A DNA stretch of 43,623 nt from a virus: positions 1 through 43,623 of IMG/VR virus record IMGVR_UViG_3300022602_000181; one strand, 5' to 3'. The position numbers were made by a program, and so were the translations under genes. Under the pieces are notes generated by a model. The model was not told the DNA's origin. It saw only the letters and a list, made by a program, of their open reading frames with translations, and did not search any database. Positions 29,201-35,041 of the stretch are shown piece after piece. Position 1 is the first letter of the stretch; every line of letters begins with the position of its first letter.

Positions 29201-30805
29201 GGAACAAGCTCTACAGGAGCCGCAACTACACCAGCATGGACTACTGTATTAAATAATCCATTGTATGCTAATGGTGTAACAACTTGGAGTAACATTAGAT
29301 ACGGCGCAGGTTTATTTGTAGCTGTAGCAACTTCAAGCACTGTAGTAGCAACAAGTACAGACGGCGTAAATTGGACTTACTATGCTTCAGGAATGCCAGG
29401 ATCAGCAAGTAACTGGTTAGGTCTAGCATATGGCAATCCACAGAGTGCTACATTAGGAGCAGTTCCAACATGGGTCGCAGTATCTAATACAAGTGGTAAG
29501 ATTTCAGCAGTACTGTCAACAGGTGCTACTCCGCAAGGTCGTGTTAAGATTGTAAACAATGCGATCACTGAAATCCGTATGATTGAACCAGGAAGTGGCT
29601 TTGCTCGTGGTAATATTACTGCAACTGCCACTACAAGTACCGGTACAATCACTACAGATAGCACTGTAAACTTATCAGCTAATCAGCCGATTGTGTTCAG
29701 CGGAACCAGTGCTGGTGGTATTACCGCAGGAACATATTATTTTGTTTACGGTAATCCAACAAGCACTACTTTCCAAATTAGTTATACAGCAGGCGGCAGT
29801 ATTGTTCCATTAACAGCGGCAACAATCAGCGGTATGACATATGCGGCTAGCCCAATTACAACAATTACTGACCCTAACAGCGTTAACAAAGCCCCAGTAA
29901 CACCGCGTATCGGTAACGGAGCACTGGGTAATCCAAGCTTCAGTAATCGCGGTACTGCTAATGCCACAGCTACAGCAAGTTATCAAGGTGACGGATATGC
30001 TGATTTGTATCAAACAGGTACATTTATCAACGTAAGCGGATTGTATCAAATTCCAACAGCAGGTTGTAACGTGGTATTCAGTACCATCTTAGGAACAAGT
30101 CGCTGGTACAAATTAGTTCAAGTTACTAACGTTGGCGGTATTCCAGGAAACTATACAGCAACATTCCAGATTAATCCTGGATTGACAGCACTATCGGCAC
30201 CTCCGCACAATACATTGATCACAACAAACTTGTTGTACAGTAACGTTCGATTAACAGGACATGACTTCTTGTATATCGGTACCGGTGGTGTTACAGCAAC
30301 TAACTATCCAAACGTTGATCCAACTAAAGCTGTACAGGCTAATCAACAATTAGCTACAGGTGGTGGACGTGTGTTCTTTACAAGTACTGACCAAGACGGT
30401 AACTTTAACGTTGGTAACTTGTTCGGAGTTCAACAGTCAACTGGTACTGCTACATTGAACGCTTCAGCGTTTAATTTGTCAGGACTACAATCGTTAACAC
30501 TTGGATCAGTAAGTTTAGGAGTTGGATCGGCTACAATTACACAATTTAGTACAGATCCATACTTTACAGCTAACAGTGATAGTGTTGTACCAACGCAAAA
30601 AGCAATTAAAGCGTTTATTACAGCACAAATTGGTGGCGGTCAGAGTACATTAAACGTAAATAGTGTAACAGCAGGACAGATACAAATTTCCGGCAATCAG
30701 ATATCTAACAGTACTGGTGCCCAAATTTACGTAGCTGGAAAAATGTATTTCACCGGCGGAATAGATGGAGCACCAGTAGCTTTAGTATTCTTTGGACAGA
30801 AATAA
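20216..30805 (+). CDS. Giant modular adhesin/tail fibre protein (3529 aa), paralogue of the preceding giant
   Basis: At 10.6 kb this is the largest gene in the window. Six N-terminal Trp/Tyr CBM5/12-like repeats (about 12-322, for example VTYVCNAAHTSASTA) and a seventh near 422-475 are followed by a beta-helix-like start (NIVYVSPNGTDS at about 524). Four 'RD-x-G-x-x-x-D-x-x-x-YD/FD-x-x-x-GGN' units occur near 680, 1010, 1241 and 2001, and the GTYNEYGPIVVPQDTAIIGD coil near 815. 'TTLTV...GT.I' and 'YYI' beta modules occupy about 1125-1190 and 1325-1780. The conserved NGNSSYGTYGVIAEG lies near 2177, propeller-like repeats run over about 2552-3072, and the C-terminal fibre motif STDPYFTANSDSVVPTQKA lies near 3445. 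The architecture parallels the 2786-residue protein, so the genes arose by duplication and then diverged by module gain and loss. Confidence 0.75.
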   Translation: MAEFKLGRIKFVYQGAWAQNTAYVVDDVVTNSGKTYICVVSHTSTNTTGGFATDIAGGAGVTKWNLIADGNKWRNSWAGTTYYNVGDMILWGAVVYVCNTAHTSQTYLEDDSSKWDTFAASFNWLGAWTTSTRYKLRDLVNYGGVTYVCNAAHTSASTAASGLENDIGNWDTFNQGINYLGAWSGSSVRYKLNDVVKYGADLWICTLAHTSSGTVISSNFSIFVNGFQFQNSYNPSTAYIIGDVVTYGGYTYTCIQAGTGQTPSTATSYWKVFTSGLVYSGAWVTSTSYKIGQIVTLGGYSYVATADNSASQPPSANWSQLNSGIRWNAAPTTSYTNVASSNVSATGSGSPKFDVTLTGTAYSAVIHTGSAGTGYTVGDTLKILGTALGGVSPANDLVVKVATISGGSGTGPIATVSVYSGYAVTWQTGMTYVAGDAVYYGNSSFICISAHVGSSGVNDPITDSSGTYWNVLASGADSGVLTTTGDIVYYGTNGATRLPIGTDGQVLRVNNNIPAWSYYGQLQNIVYVSPNGTDSIGNSQGLTIDKPWASVLFACKQIEDGYLNTNAGLLLKINKQFMMKEVNNYILYKYTYATSAASTTAFTTTSTAGMYQGMPVTFTNTNGGVTVGTVYYIAAFTGTTFRLATTYAYATAGTPSFITLTATSSSNSAIFSYTQSKAERDTGTLVDGVIFDLTHGGNLYSVTAAQTFFQTITSYISNNATYEMPVWIDSLNYLSSLFGVVLTNTAPTSNYQSLNGISVGNRAIQNITGVATTAVESGTVTASQGLLNIIISALSAGTYAGIPQLSRPHTSIYLKTGTYNEYGPIVVPQDTAIIGDELRSTIVQVASAQPYLGNDKPKTVSSLKRIQSLLPNLVANTTITPTTTGTIFPNTQTQVTNLPAGDTGNTSAVTLVVTNTRIIQDMFAGGVFITGTTNANYPIGNIFAPAISMPTVTGYNTTYLTGYGDGVSLIQNNYQFIRDEIVAFLSADGALTGSAAWSSYSAAYQAETLRDLGNILDSICYDMTYGCNNQSLIIGSSFYSLNSPQLVSPYLIGVTESLNRLSTILGQIVQKIAVTKTTTGSYPNTTTQNTTGTAGSNAANVAAFAQARVADIVYWINNGIPDPTVATFTGSISSTTLTVSSVTGTIKIGQIVTGGTVAAGTYITAGSGTSWTVSVSQTATATGSTMAITPIVSGASALATAANLASFNAVQARLSEIANDATGWVTRFYQNESPNLVLTTRDAGYVANALSYDVLFGGNFYSIQTGRSYNRLVTSDANLQANLADSTYGSIGFIGERVKLLAANGAVAQVSAVIDEMIDQIYGQPTNNAVFNASINGTQLTVNSISSGSLISGMTLTGTGIASGTALVSGATISITSPAITSITGVFSCAALTTPLVVGQQVTITGTFSAGSISGYTSGTIYYIIGSPTTTAFQLSATQGGTAVTSTTSGGTITGLTITASPTTWLTNYSQSVSSTTTSVVNVVAGTNYVTMGTTVGMVPGLPVTISGTSISNLSAGTYYIKQVLNTAQVSLSQTYNGSVFAITASNTLSGVVITGTGGTFTCTATSSTLVVGQPVTISGSFSGSGSIAGYTTPSVYYIIATNGSTSFTLSAAIGGSAIVTTAGTPSGLTYVVGSIGSMTAVVNGIYGGLSTTTTVTGSSTAIPVTGVTTSTNLITVASNAGMYVNMPIQFTGLPAPITATATAISSNAITLSSVTGVVVGQKVYFTGYCPQASGTASSIVANTIYYVQSIVSSTITIAATFGGSSITLTNATGLSLTATFNTSGGLWNGNQYWINTVTAGTYPNAGTTITVTNSYKSGTAYVITNTLTGLTASCTAGVATSQGIADRRTNGTIAPWGNTTTAYYSASGYNNTLTTVNGAEIIRANKTFLANEAVAYTLSQFSGTVTSTASNGTNIFTCSGAHNLTVGDPVIFTGTSFDLGINIGTTGQSAIYWVLTTPTTSTFTVSTVQPGTGTQTTQATTGGTGSMTVSYYIITSKATRDAGYHIDGLVYDLAITGNYKSTRSVQLYLSSQTGSTTNDLFRLRNGTGLRNMTLNGITGALGLPNQYGTRRPTAGSYTTLDAGFGPTDSSVWIFNRSPYVQNITNFGSGCVGFKIDGALHNGGNKSMVCNDYTQVLSDGIGVWCTGHSSLTELVSVFCYYGYAGYLAEFGGRIRATNGNSSYGTYGVIAEGIDSYETPVYARLNNRYNPAYVTNVLTDAVNQIYRIEYENAGSAYTNAIPTINGAGYNAVAVQDEFRDSAVFETRLVDLNNGQGVGGSNYLTASNTAQPALPGAPTVGYITIANSDTQLSSAYVGMRIQLTAGTGVGQYANILSYTSSSKIAVIYRPKFTPLTITVSSSSLFTVASTSTMYVGQPVVLGAAIGVGGGTIVPAATVYYVSSTSFSSTQFAISDTAAHATAGTNNVTLGVTSATPAVMTGCTIVGTTLTVGTLSSGTIYVGMLLTGGAIAANTYIVSGSGITWTVSVSQNLASTSLTGTISVPVYEAGWDHAIAGATTQSATDATTSYIIEPAIAYTSPGFSSTGYTNLSTATTWKGLAYGQGTFIATSSATGVATTNYSTNGSTWTAGGNLPTDASSSWGSVVYGGGQGATATAVVGGLSGSGAVLTAVLGSGITAGQIVSITVVNGGYNYSTPPTIVITDSTGTGATATCEILNGSITVVNMSITGSLYVSPTVTVVTSQLSSITANTWGYGYQSAPTVTIAAPFTTNTSGWTSSGTATSGNYYYYVDSTVNPSMTNYYLATSGGTFGTTGPMFVSTISPSTTTTKASTGTNGTVSLTYVGTLATAIGNTNTNSAGYGVTSYSLIQPGFGYTSNPSITIADPNAAFVAISTATNSAAYSKNQGASWSATSGNTGQTTLTSIAYGPVGTGGTYVAVGGSGSAAAVSLVGNPASVAWTNQSSNITANSSGYKAIAYGNGTFVAIGGTVSSYCTSNPAVWTSAGSLASKTWVGLAYGNGRFVALASDGTVQYNFMTWGTSSTGAATTPAWTTVLNNPLYANGVTTWSNIRYGAGLFVAVATSSTVVATSTDGVNWTYYASGMPGSASNWLGLAYGNPQSATLGAVPTWVAVSNTSGKISAVLSTGATPQGRVKIVNNAITEIRMIEPGSGFARGNITATATTSTGTITTDSTVNLSANQPIVFSGTSAGGITAGTYYFVYGNPTSTTFQISYTAGGSIVPLTAATISGMTYAASPITTITDPNSVNKAPVTPRIGNGALGNPSFSNRGTANATATASYQGDGYADLYQTGTFINVSGLYQIPTAGCNVVFSTILGTSRWYKLVQVTNVGGIPGNYTATFQINPGLTALSAPPHNTLITTNLLYSNVRLTGHDFLYIGTGGVTATNYPNVDPTKAVQANQQLATGGGRVFFTSTDQDGNFNVGNLFGVQQSTGTATLNASAFNLSGLQSLTLGSVSLGVGSATITQFSTDPYFTANSDSVVPTQKAIKAFITAQIGGGQSTLNVNSVTAGQIQISGNQISNSTGAQIYVAGKMYFTGGIDGAPVALVFFGQK

Positions 30806-30829
30806 AAACAAAATTTTGGAGAAACAATA

Positions 30830-31192
30830 ATGGCAACAGGAATTTTATCAACAGGAACACTAACAGCAAGTACTAATACTACTGCTTACATGGTTCCAGC
30901 AAACACTTATAGTGTTATCAACATAAGTTTTACTAACACTGGCTCTACATCAGCACAGGTTCGTTTGTATATCGGAGCAAGTTTAGGATCACTGTCTTTT
31001 AATAGTTTAGCAACAGGATCAGTAGTAACATCTGAAGCGATCGAATACGGTACAACGATAGCACCTAATGGTGTTTTTGAGCGTACCGGCCTAGTGCTAA
31101 GTAGTACTACAGGTGCAAAATATGTAACTGTGTATTCAACAAGTGCAAGCGTAAACGTAAATATTTACGGCATTGAAACATCAACATCATAA
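30830..31192 (+). CDS. Small beta-sandwich virion protein
   Basis: 120 residues. Alternating hydrophobic/polar strands (NTTAYMVPANTYSVINISFTN, then SAQVRLYIGA) and the C-terminal VTVYSTSASVNVNIYGIE mark it as another member of the small beta family seen at 5821-6159 and in the C-terminal half of 10832-11383. Here the loop sequence is APNGVFERTGLVLS. TTTTGGAGA at 30814-30822 provides the ribosome site. It lies between the giant adhesin and the S74 fibre gene, again beside fibre genes, which supports a connector or adaptor role, but none is demonstrated. Confidence 0.58.
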   Translation: MATGILSTGTLTASTNTTAYMVPANTYSVINISFTNTGSTSAQVRLYIGASLGSLSFNSLATGSVVTSEAIEYGTTIAPNGVFERTGLVLSSTTGAKYVTVYSTSASVNVNIYGIETSTS

Positions 31193-31215
31193 TAGAACTA
31201 TAAGAGAGGATAGAA

Positions 31216-32433
31216 ATGGCACGATATAATAGCGCGACTCCGGTTAACGCATATAATACTAGTGGAGGAACACTCACACTTAATACCCCACTACAGGGAG
31301 CATTTACCGAGCTAACAGGAACCTCGGCGATTACAGTCAGTCTTCCTAACCCAGCTCTATATACCGGTACTAGTCAGGTATTTTATAATGCTTCTACACA
31401 AACAGCAACACTAAGTACAGTCGCTAACGGCGGATCAATTGCTGGGCCTGGTTTAACCACAGGAACATCACAGTCTTTAACAGCAAATGCTACAGCAACT
31501 TTATTCTCAGATGGAAATAATTGGGTACAAGTTCAACTCGGTGGACCTGTAATTGCTACTACATTAAGCGCAAGTTCAACTGTTTCATTGAGTCCATCGG
31601 GAGCAAGTGTTTCATTGAATCCATCGGCAGCAAACGTTACGATTAGTCCAACTAGTGGCGGTACTGTTACAATAAGCCCAAACGGTACATTATCATGTGC
31701 TCCGGGCGGAGCAATAACATTAACTTCTGGCAGCGCCGGTTCTATTACTAATATGAGTATCGGTAGTAGTAATCCGTTGTCGGGCGCATTTACAACATTG
31801 TCTAGCAGTAGTACAACATCATTTACACTTGGTACTGATGCTAGCAGTTATAGCAACGGTGGTACACTAACTGTAACAGGCGGCGTTGGTATTAGCGGTA
31901 AAGTTTTTACTAACGGTAACATTAGCAGTTCGGGTATATTAGCATTATCGGCATCTTCAGGAACACATACAATTAGTTCAACTACTAACTCGGGCGGAAC
32001 AGGCTCAGGAGCATTAGTTATCAGTGGCGGATTAGGTGTTGCTAGCACAATTTATTGTTCAACATTTTTTGAAACATCGAGTATTAAACTTAAAGAAAAT
32101 ATTAAACCTATTACAAATGCGCTTCAGAGTGTGTTAAAATTAAAAGGTGTTACATATGATCGTAAAGATGGCACATCGATAAATGAATCAGGATTAATTG
32201 CGGAACATGTTTATAAAGTATTACCAAGCGTAGTCGGTTTAGATGAAAAAGGTAAACCAAACGCTATTCAATATTCAAAACTATCTGCTTATTTGATTGA
32301 GTGCATTAAAGATTTACAGTCAGAAATTGATGAATTAAAAGGTGCTAAAAAATCTAATGTACCAAAAGTCAAAGTATCAAGTATTGAAAAACCAAGTACT
32401 AAAACAACAATCGTAAAGAAGGGTAAAAAATAA
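31216..32433 (+). CDS. Tail fibre with C-terminal S74 intramolecular chaperone domain
   Basis: 405 residues. The N-terminal 280 residues are repetitive Ser/Thr/Gly beta-fibre (STVSLSPSGASVSLNPSAAN; SNPLSGAFTTLSSSS; GGVGISGKVFTNGN). From about residue 284 comes a Peptidase S74 chaperone domain: FETSSIKLKENIKPITNAL, then GVTYDRKDG, GLIAEHVYKVLPSVV, IQYSKLSAYLIECIKDLQSEIDEL. S74 domains trimerise the fibre and then cut themselves off by a Ser/Lys pair. Ser288 and Lys293 have the S-x4-K spacing expected. After the terminal helix there is a 30-residue Lys-rich tail (KKSNVPKVKVSS, ending KKGKK), which is unusual. The stop overlaps the next ATG by one base (TAATG, 32431-32435). Confidence 0.88.
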   Translation: MARYNSATPVNAYNTSGGTLTLNTPLQGAFTELTGTSAITVSLPNPALYTGTSQVFYNASTQTATLSTVANGGSIAGPGLTTGTSQSLTANATATLFSDGNNWVQVQLGGPVIATTLSASSTVSLSPSGASVSLNPSAANVTISPTSGGTVTISPNGTLSCAPGGAITLTSGSAGSITNMSIGSSNPLSGAFTTLSSSSTTSFTLGTDASSYSNGGTLTVTGGVGISGKVFTNGNISSSGILALSASSGTHTISSTTNSGGTGSGALVISGGLGVASTIYCSTFFETSSIKLKENIKPITNALQSVLKLKGVTYDRKDGTSINESGLIAEHVYKVLPSVVGLDEKGKPNAIQYSKLSAYLIECIKDLQSEIDELKGAKKSNVPKVKVSSIEKPSTKTTIVKKGKK

Positions 32434-33095
32434 TGGCAACATTACAAGCGACAACAATTAATGGTACACTTACTGTTAACAGCGGAACGCTTAGTGGTAA
32501 CGGTGCTAGCCTCAGCAGTATACCAGGGACAGCGTTTCAATCTGGCGCAATTACATACGACAAAATTGCAAATACTACACTGGGGGCGACAAAATTTGGA
32601 TATGCAGGAGCAGTACTACAGACATTTTTAATTAGATACGACCCAAGACCGGGTTGGAGTACTCCTACAGGTGTAGGTACAGAAGTCACATCAATGAGAT
32701 TAACTATCACTCCGCTCTATGCAAATAGTCTTATTATTTGCGAATGGAGACTGCACGGAGAAGCGGCCAGCCATGACTGTGGATTCCGCGTATTGAAAAA
32801 TGGATCTTTACAAGGCGGTAGCTACGCAGGTTATAACACTGATAGTGGTAATAACAATCATAGTTATCTTAATTCTGAATGGTATGACTCAGATGATAAC
32901 TCAACTCCACAAAGTCCAAGTTTTTTATATTATGATTATCCTGGATCAACAGCAACAGTATACTATTCACCGGCTACTGGTAGTAATGACGGTAATACTA
33001 GAACATATTATCAGAATCGTCCTTGCGGATCAAGTGGGCAAAACAACCACGAAAACGGCGTAAGTTGGGGCCGAATCACAGAAATTAAGCAATAA
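32433..33095 (+). CDS. Fibre-tip-like protein, tandem copy 1
   Basis: 220 residues. A short fibre-like N-terminus (TINGTLTVNSGTLSGNGASL) leads into a beta-sandwich domain with GAVLQTFLIRYD, LTITPLYANSLIICEW, HDCGFRVLKNGS, YYDYPGSTATVYY and the C-terminal NHENGVSWGRITEIKQ. Its plan (an ITP-x-S/N-SLI block, then R-x-NG, then a C-terminal G-x-S-x-L/I-T-x-x-E) resembles the head or tip domain found in many phage fibre proteins that bind host surfaces. Conserved His, Trp and Tyr residues could line a ligand site. The gene is coupled to the S74 fibre gene upstream. It is the first of three paralogues; the last 50 coding bases are identical to those of copy 3. Confidence 0.68.
   Translation: MATLQATTINGTLTVNSGTLSGNGASLSSIPGTAFQSGAITYDKIANTTLGATKFGYAGAVLQTFLIRYDPRPGWSTPTGVGTEVTSMRLTITPLYANSLIICEWRLHGEAASHDCGFRVLKNGSLQGGSYAGYNTDSGNNNHSYLNSEWYDSDDNSTPQSPSFLYYDYPGSTATVYYSPATGSNDGNTRTYYQNRPCGSSGQNNHENGVSWGRITEIKQ
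33039..33088 (+). repeat. 50-bp exact repeat at 3' ends of tip genes 1 and 3
   Basis: Bases 33039-33088 (end of copy 1) are identical to 34419-34468 (end of copy 3), although the rest of the genes differ and copy 2 differs here. This indicates recent recombination or gene conversion. Confidence 0.85.
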
Positions 33096-33137
33096 ATATG
33101 ACTAAGGAAATTATTTAATATGGCAAGTTTACAAGGA
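33090..33137 (+). repeat. 48-bp exact repeat at the gene junctions 1/2 and 2/3
   Basis: Bases 33090-33137 equal 33786-33833. The block contains the end of one gene, the stop-overlapping TAAATA element, the ribosome site and the first codons of the next gene (MASLQG). It duplicated with the gene and has stayed identical while the coding bodies diverged. Confidence 0.85.
33092..33099 (+). promoter_or_regulatory. Late-promoter-like element ATAAATAT over a stop codon
   Basis: TAAATA at 33093-33098 uses the TAA stop of copy 1 as its first bases and lies 27 nt before the next ATG. An identical copy occurs at 33788-33795. Confidence 0.45.
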
Positions 33138-33791
33138 TCAACAATATCGGGAACACTAAGTGCTACTACATTCAGTGCTAGCAGTATTGCTATTACTAAT
33201 TTAAGTTCAAGTAATATAAATGGGTCAAGTATTGGTAATTCCCAATTAAATGCCAATGCTATTACAAATAATGTGATTGCGTATGCAGGTGCAGTACTAC
33301 AAACAAAAGTTATACGGTATGACACGATTAATAGTTATAATGGACCTACTGATAACACCTACGGTGGAACGGCATTGACTGATTTACGTTTGACTATCAC
33401 ACCAATCTACGCAAATAGTCTCATAGTATGTGAGTGGTGGATACATGGCGAAGCCAACAATCATGATAGCGGATGGACCGTAACTACTAATGGTGCTTCA
33501 AAAGCAACCGGCACATACGCACAGTATAATACAGATGTGGGCAATAATAGCCACAGTTACTTGCTAGGTGATACTTTCTATGACCAGGATACTGGATCAA
33601 CTCCTACTAATTCACTGTTAACGTATTATGACGTTCCAGGATCAACAGCCACTAGATACTATGACCCCAGATTTGGTAGTAATGACGGTGGATCACGCAC
33701 ATATTATATCAATCGTACTGTAGGGTCAAATGGGCAAACTAACTATGAAAACGGCGTCAGCTTTGGCCGCATAACAGAAATCAAACAATAA
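33120..33791 (+). CDS. Fibre-tip-like protein, tandem copy 2
   Basis: 223 residues. The N-terminus MASLQGSTISGTLSATTFSA is followed by the same domain plan as copy 1: GAVLQTKVIRYD, LTITPIYANSLIVCEWWIHG, HDSGWTVTTNG, YYDVPGSTATRYY, then NYENGVSFGRITEIKQ. It is the most divergent of the three in its final 20 residues. Loop residues between the conserved blocks differ strongly, as expected for a receptor-contacting surface. It has its own late-like element over the previous stop codon and an AAGGAAA ribosome site. The adhesin role is inferred from fold plan and location; no ligand can be named. Confidence 0.68.
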   Translation: MASLQGSTISGTLSATTFSASSIAITNLSSSNINGSSIGNSQLNANAITNNVIAYAGAVLQTKVIRYDTINSYNGPTDNTYGGTALTDLRLTITPIYANSLIVCEWWIHGEANNHDSGWTVTTNGASKATGTYAQYNTDVGNNSHSYLLGDTFYDQDTGSTPTNSLLTYYDVPGSTATRYYDPRFGSNDGGSRTYYINRTVGSNGQTNYENGVSFGRITEIKQ

Positions 33792-33795
33792 ATAT
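33788..33795 (+). promoter_or_regulatory. Late-promoter-like element ATAAATAT over a stop codon
   Basis: TAAATA at 33789-33794 begins in the stop codon of copy 2 and lies 27 nt before the ATG of copy 3, inside the exact 48-bp junction repeat. Confidence 0.45.
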
Positions 33796-33815
33796 GACTA
33801 AGGAAATTATTTAAT

Positions 33816-34475
33816 ATGGCAAGTTTACAAGGAACAACAGTCACAGGAAACGTAGCGGCAACATCGTTATCGGGATCTGGTGCAAGTTTATCAAACATTC
33901 CTAATTCATCAATTAATGCATCTTCTATAACAAATGCATCAATTGCGGACGGTGCCATCGGTCGTGCAAATATTAATTTTGCCGGAGCAGTAGTACAAAC
34001 ACAAACGGTTCGATATGATGCTCGTCCACAAATTAGTATGCCAACAAGCTATCCTGGAACAATTTTAAGCAATTTACGATTAACTATTACTCCACAATTT
34101 TCAAATAGTTTAATCATTTGCGAGTGGTTCATCCACGGAGAACCAAACAATCACGATGCTGGCATGCGAGTAGCTAAAAATAGTAGCTATCAAGGCGCTC
34201 CTTACGCTTCGTATAATTCCGCTGTTGGCACAGCAAATCATAGTTTTATTTGTTCTAGCTGGTATGACCCAGATAACAATTCCACTCCTAAGAATCTTAA
34301 GGTGTTTTGGTATGATTATCCAGGATCAACAGCAACAGTATATTACGAACCTGCATTTGCATCGGAAGATGGCGGAACTAGAACATTTAATGTAAATCGT
34401 TGTACCGGATCAGCCGGACAAAACAACCACGAAAACGGCGTAAGTTGGGGCCGAATCACAGAAATTAAACAATAA
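33816..34475 (+). CDS. Fibre-tip-like protein, tandem copy 3
   Basis: 219 residues. It begins MASLQGTTVTGNVAATSLSG and carries the domain blocks GAVVQTQTVRYDARP, LTITPQFSNSLIICEWFIHG, HDAGMRVAKNSS, WYDYPGSTATVYY, and the same C-terminus as copy 1. The start of the gene is identical in DNA to that of copy 2 and its end is identical to that of copy 1, so the gene looks like a mosaic of the tandem family. It is followed after 20 nt by the XkdW-like gene. Likely a fibre tip or host-range determinant; binding specificity is unknown. Confidence 0.68.
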   Translation: MASLQGTTVTGNVAATSLSGSGASLSNIPNSSINASSITNASIADGAIGRANINFAGAVVQTQTVRYDARPQISMPTSYPGTILSNLRLTITPQFSNSLIICEWFIHGEPNNHDAGMRVAKNSSYQGAPYASYNSAVGTANHSFICSSWYDPDNNSTPKNLKVFWYDYPGSTATVYYEPAFASEDGGTRTFNVNRCTGSAGQNNHENGVSWGRITEIKQ

Positions 34476-34495
34476 AAAGATAACGGAGATATAAC

Positions 34496-35041
34496 ATGGC
34501 ATTTGAATTTGATAGTAATCGTCCAGATTTGATGAGCGCATTAGCGTTAATAGTACCTAATGGAAGATTTGTTCTAAAAATGAAACCAGGCGAATCTGAG
34601 GCAGTATTTGAAGATGTTGAATGGCAACATCTAGATCAATTTCCGGACTGGATTCCCCCCACTAAAGAATATGTGATGGGGTATCTAGCAAGTATTCAAG
34701 ACATTTGGGATCGTAAAGAAAAACATCGCCAATTAAGGAAAGCAGTATATCCGTCAGTTGGTGATCAATTAGATGCGTTGTGGAAAGGCGGAAAAGATGC
34801 CGAGGACATGAAGAAAGTAATAGATGCTGTTAAACAACAGTTCCCTGCAAATAATCCGTCTCACCCATGGCGCAGTAGTGGAAATGGTACTGTTAATCAT
34901 TACTACAGAAAAGGCTCTTCAGTTAAACAACATCCGGAAATTCCGTTGCCAGATACAACACATCCACTAGTTGATCCTAATGCTCCAGTACCATATCAAG
35001 GGGCGCCAGATCAATTATCGTTACATCCGCTTTTATCGTAA
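34496..35041 (+). CDS. XkdW-like small tail protein
   Basis: 181 residues. The middle contains R-x-AVYPSVGDQLDALWKGG, matching the 'YP-x-x-x-DQLDAL(Y/W)' signature of XkdW-like phage proteins that usually sit at the end of tail-fibre gene blocks. Upstream, DWIPPTKEYVMGYLASIQDI is helical. The C-terminal third is Pro/His-rich and probably disordered (HPEIPLPDTTHPLVDPNAPV). CGGAGA at 34480-34485 gives the ribosome site. Family function is unsettled (tail-fibre assembly or baseplate). Its last 31 bases overlap the convergent carbamoyltransferase gene on the other strand, and no terminator separates them. Confidence 0.7.
   Translation: MAFEFDSNRPDLMSALALIVPNGRFVLKMKPGESEAVFEDVEWQHLDQFPDWIPPTKEYVMGYLASIQDIWDRKEKHRQLRKAVYPSVGDQLDALWKGGKDAEDMKKVIDAVKQQFPANNPSHPWRSSGNGTVNHYYRKGSSVKQHPEIPLPDTTHPLVDPNAPVPYQGAPDQLSLHPLLS

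Noticed and set aside
32433-34475. Diversity-generating retroelement targeting the tip genes
   Set aside because: No reverse transcriptase, no template repeat and no adenine-biased variable repeat are visible; the repeats fit homologous recombination.
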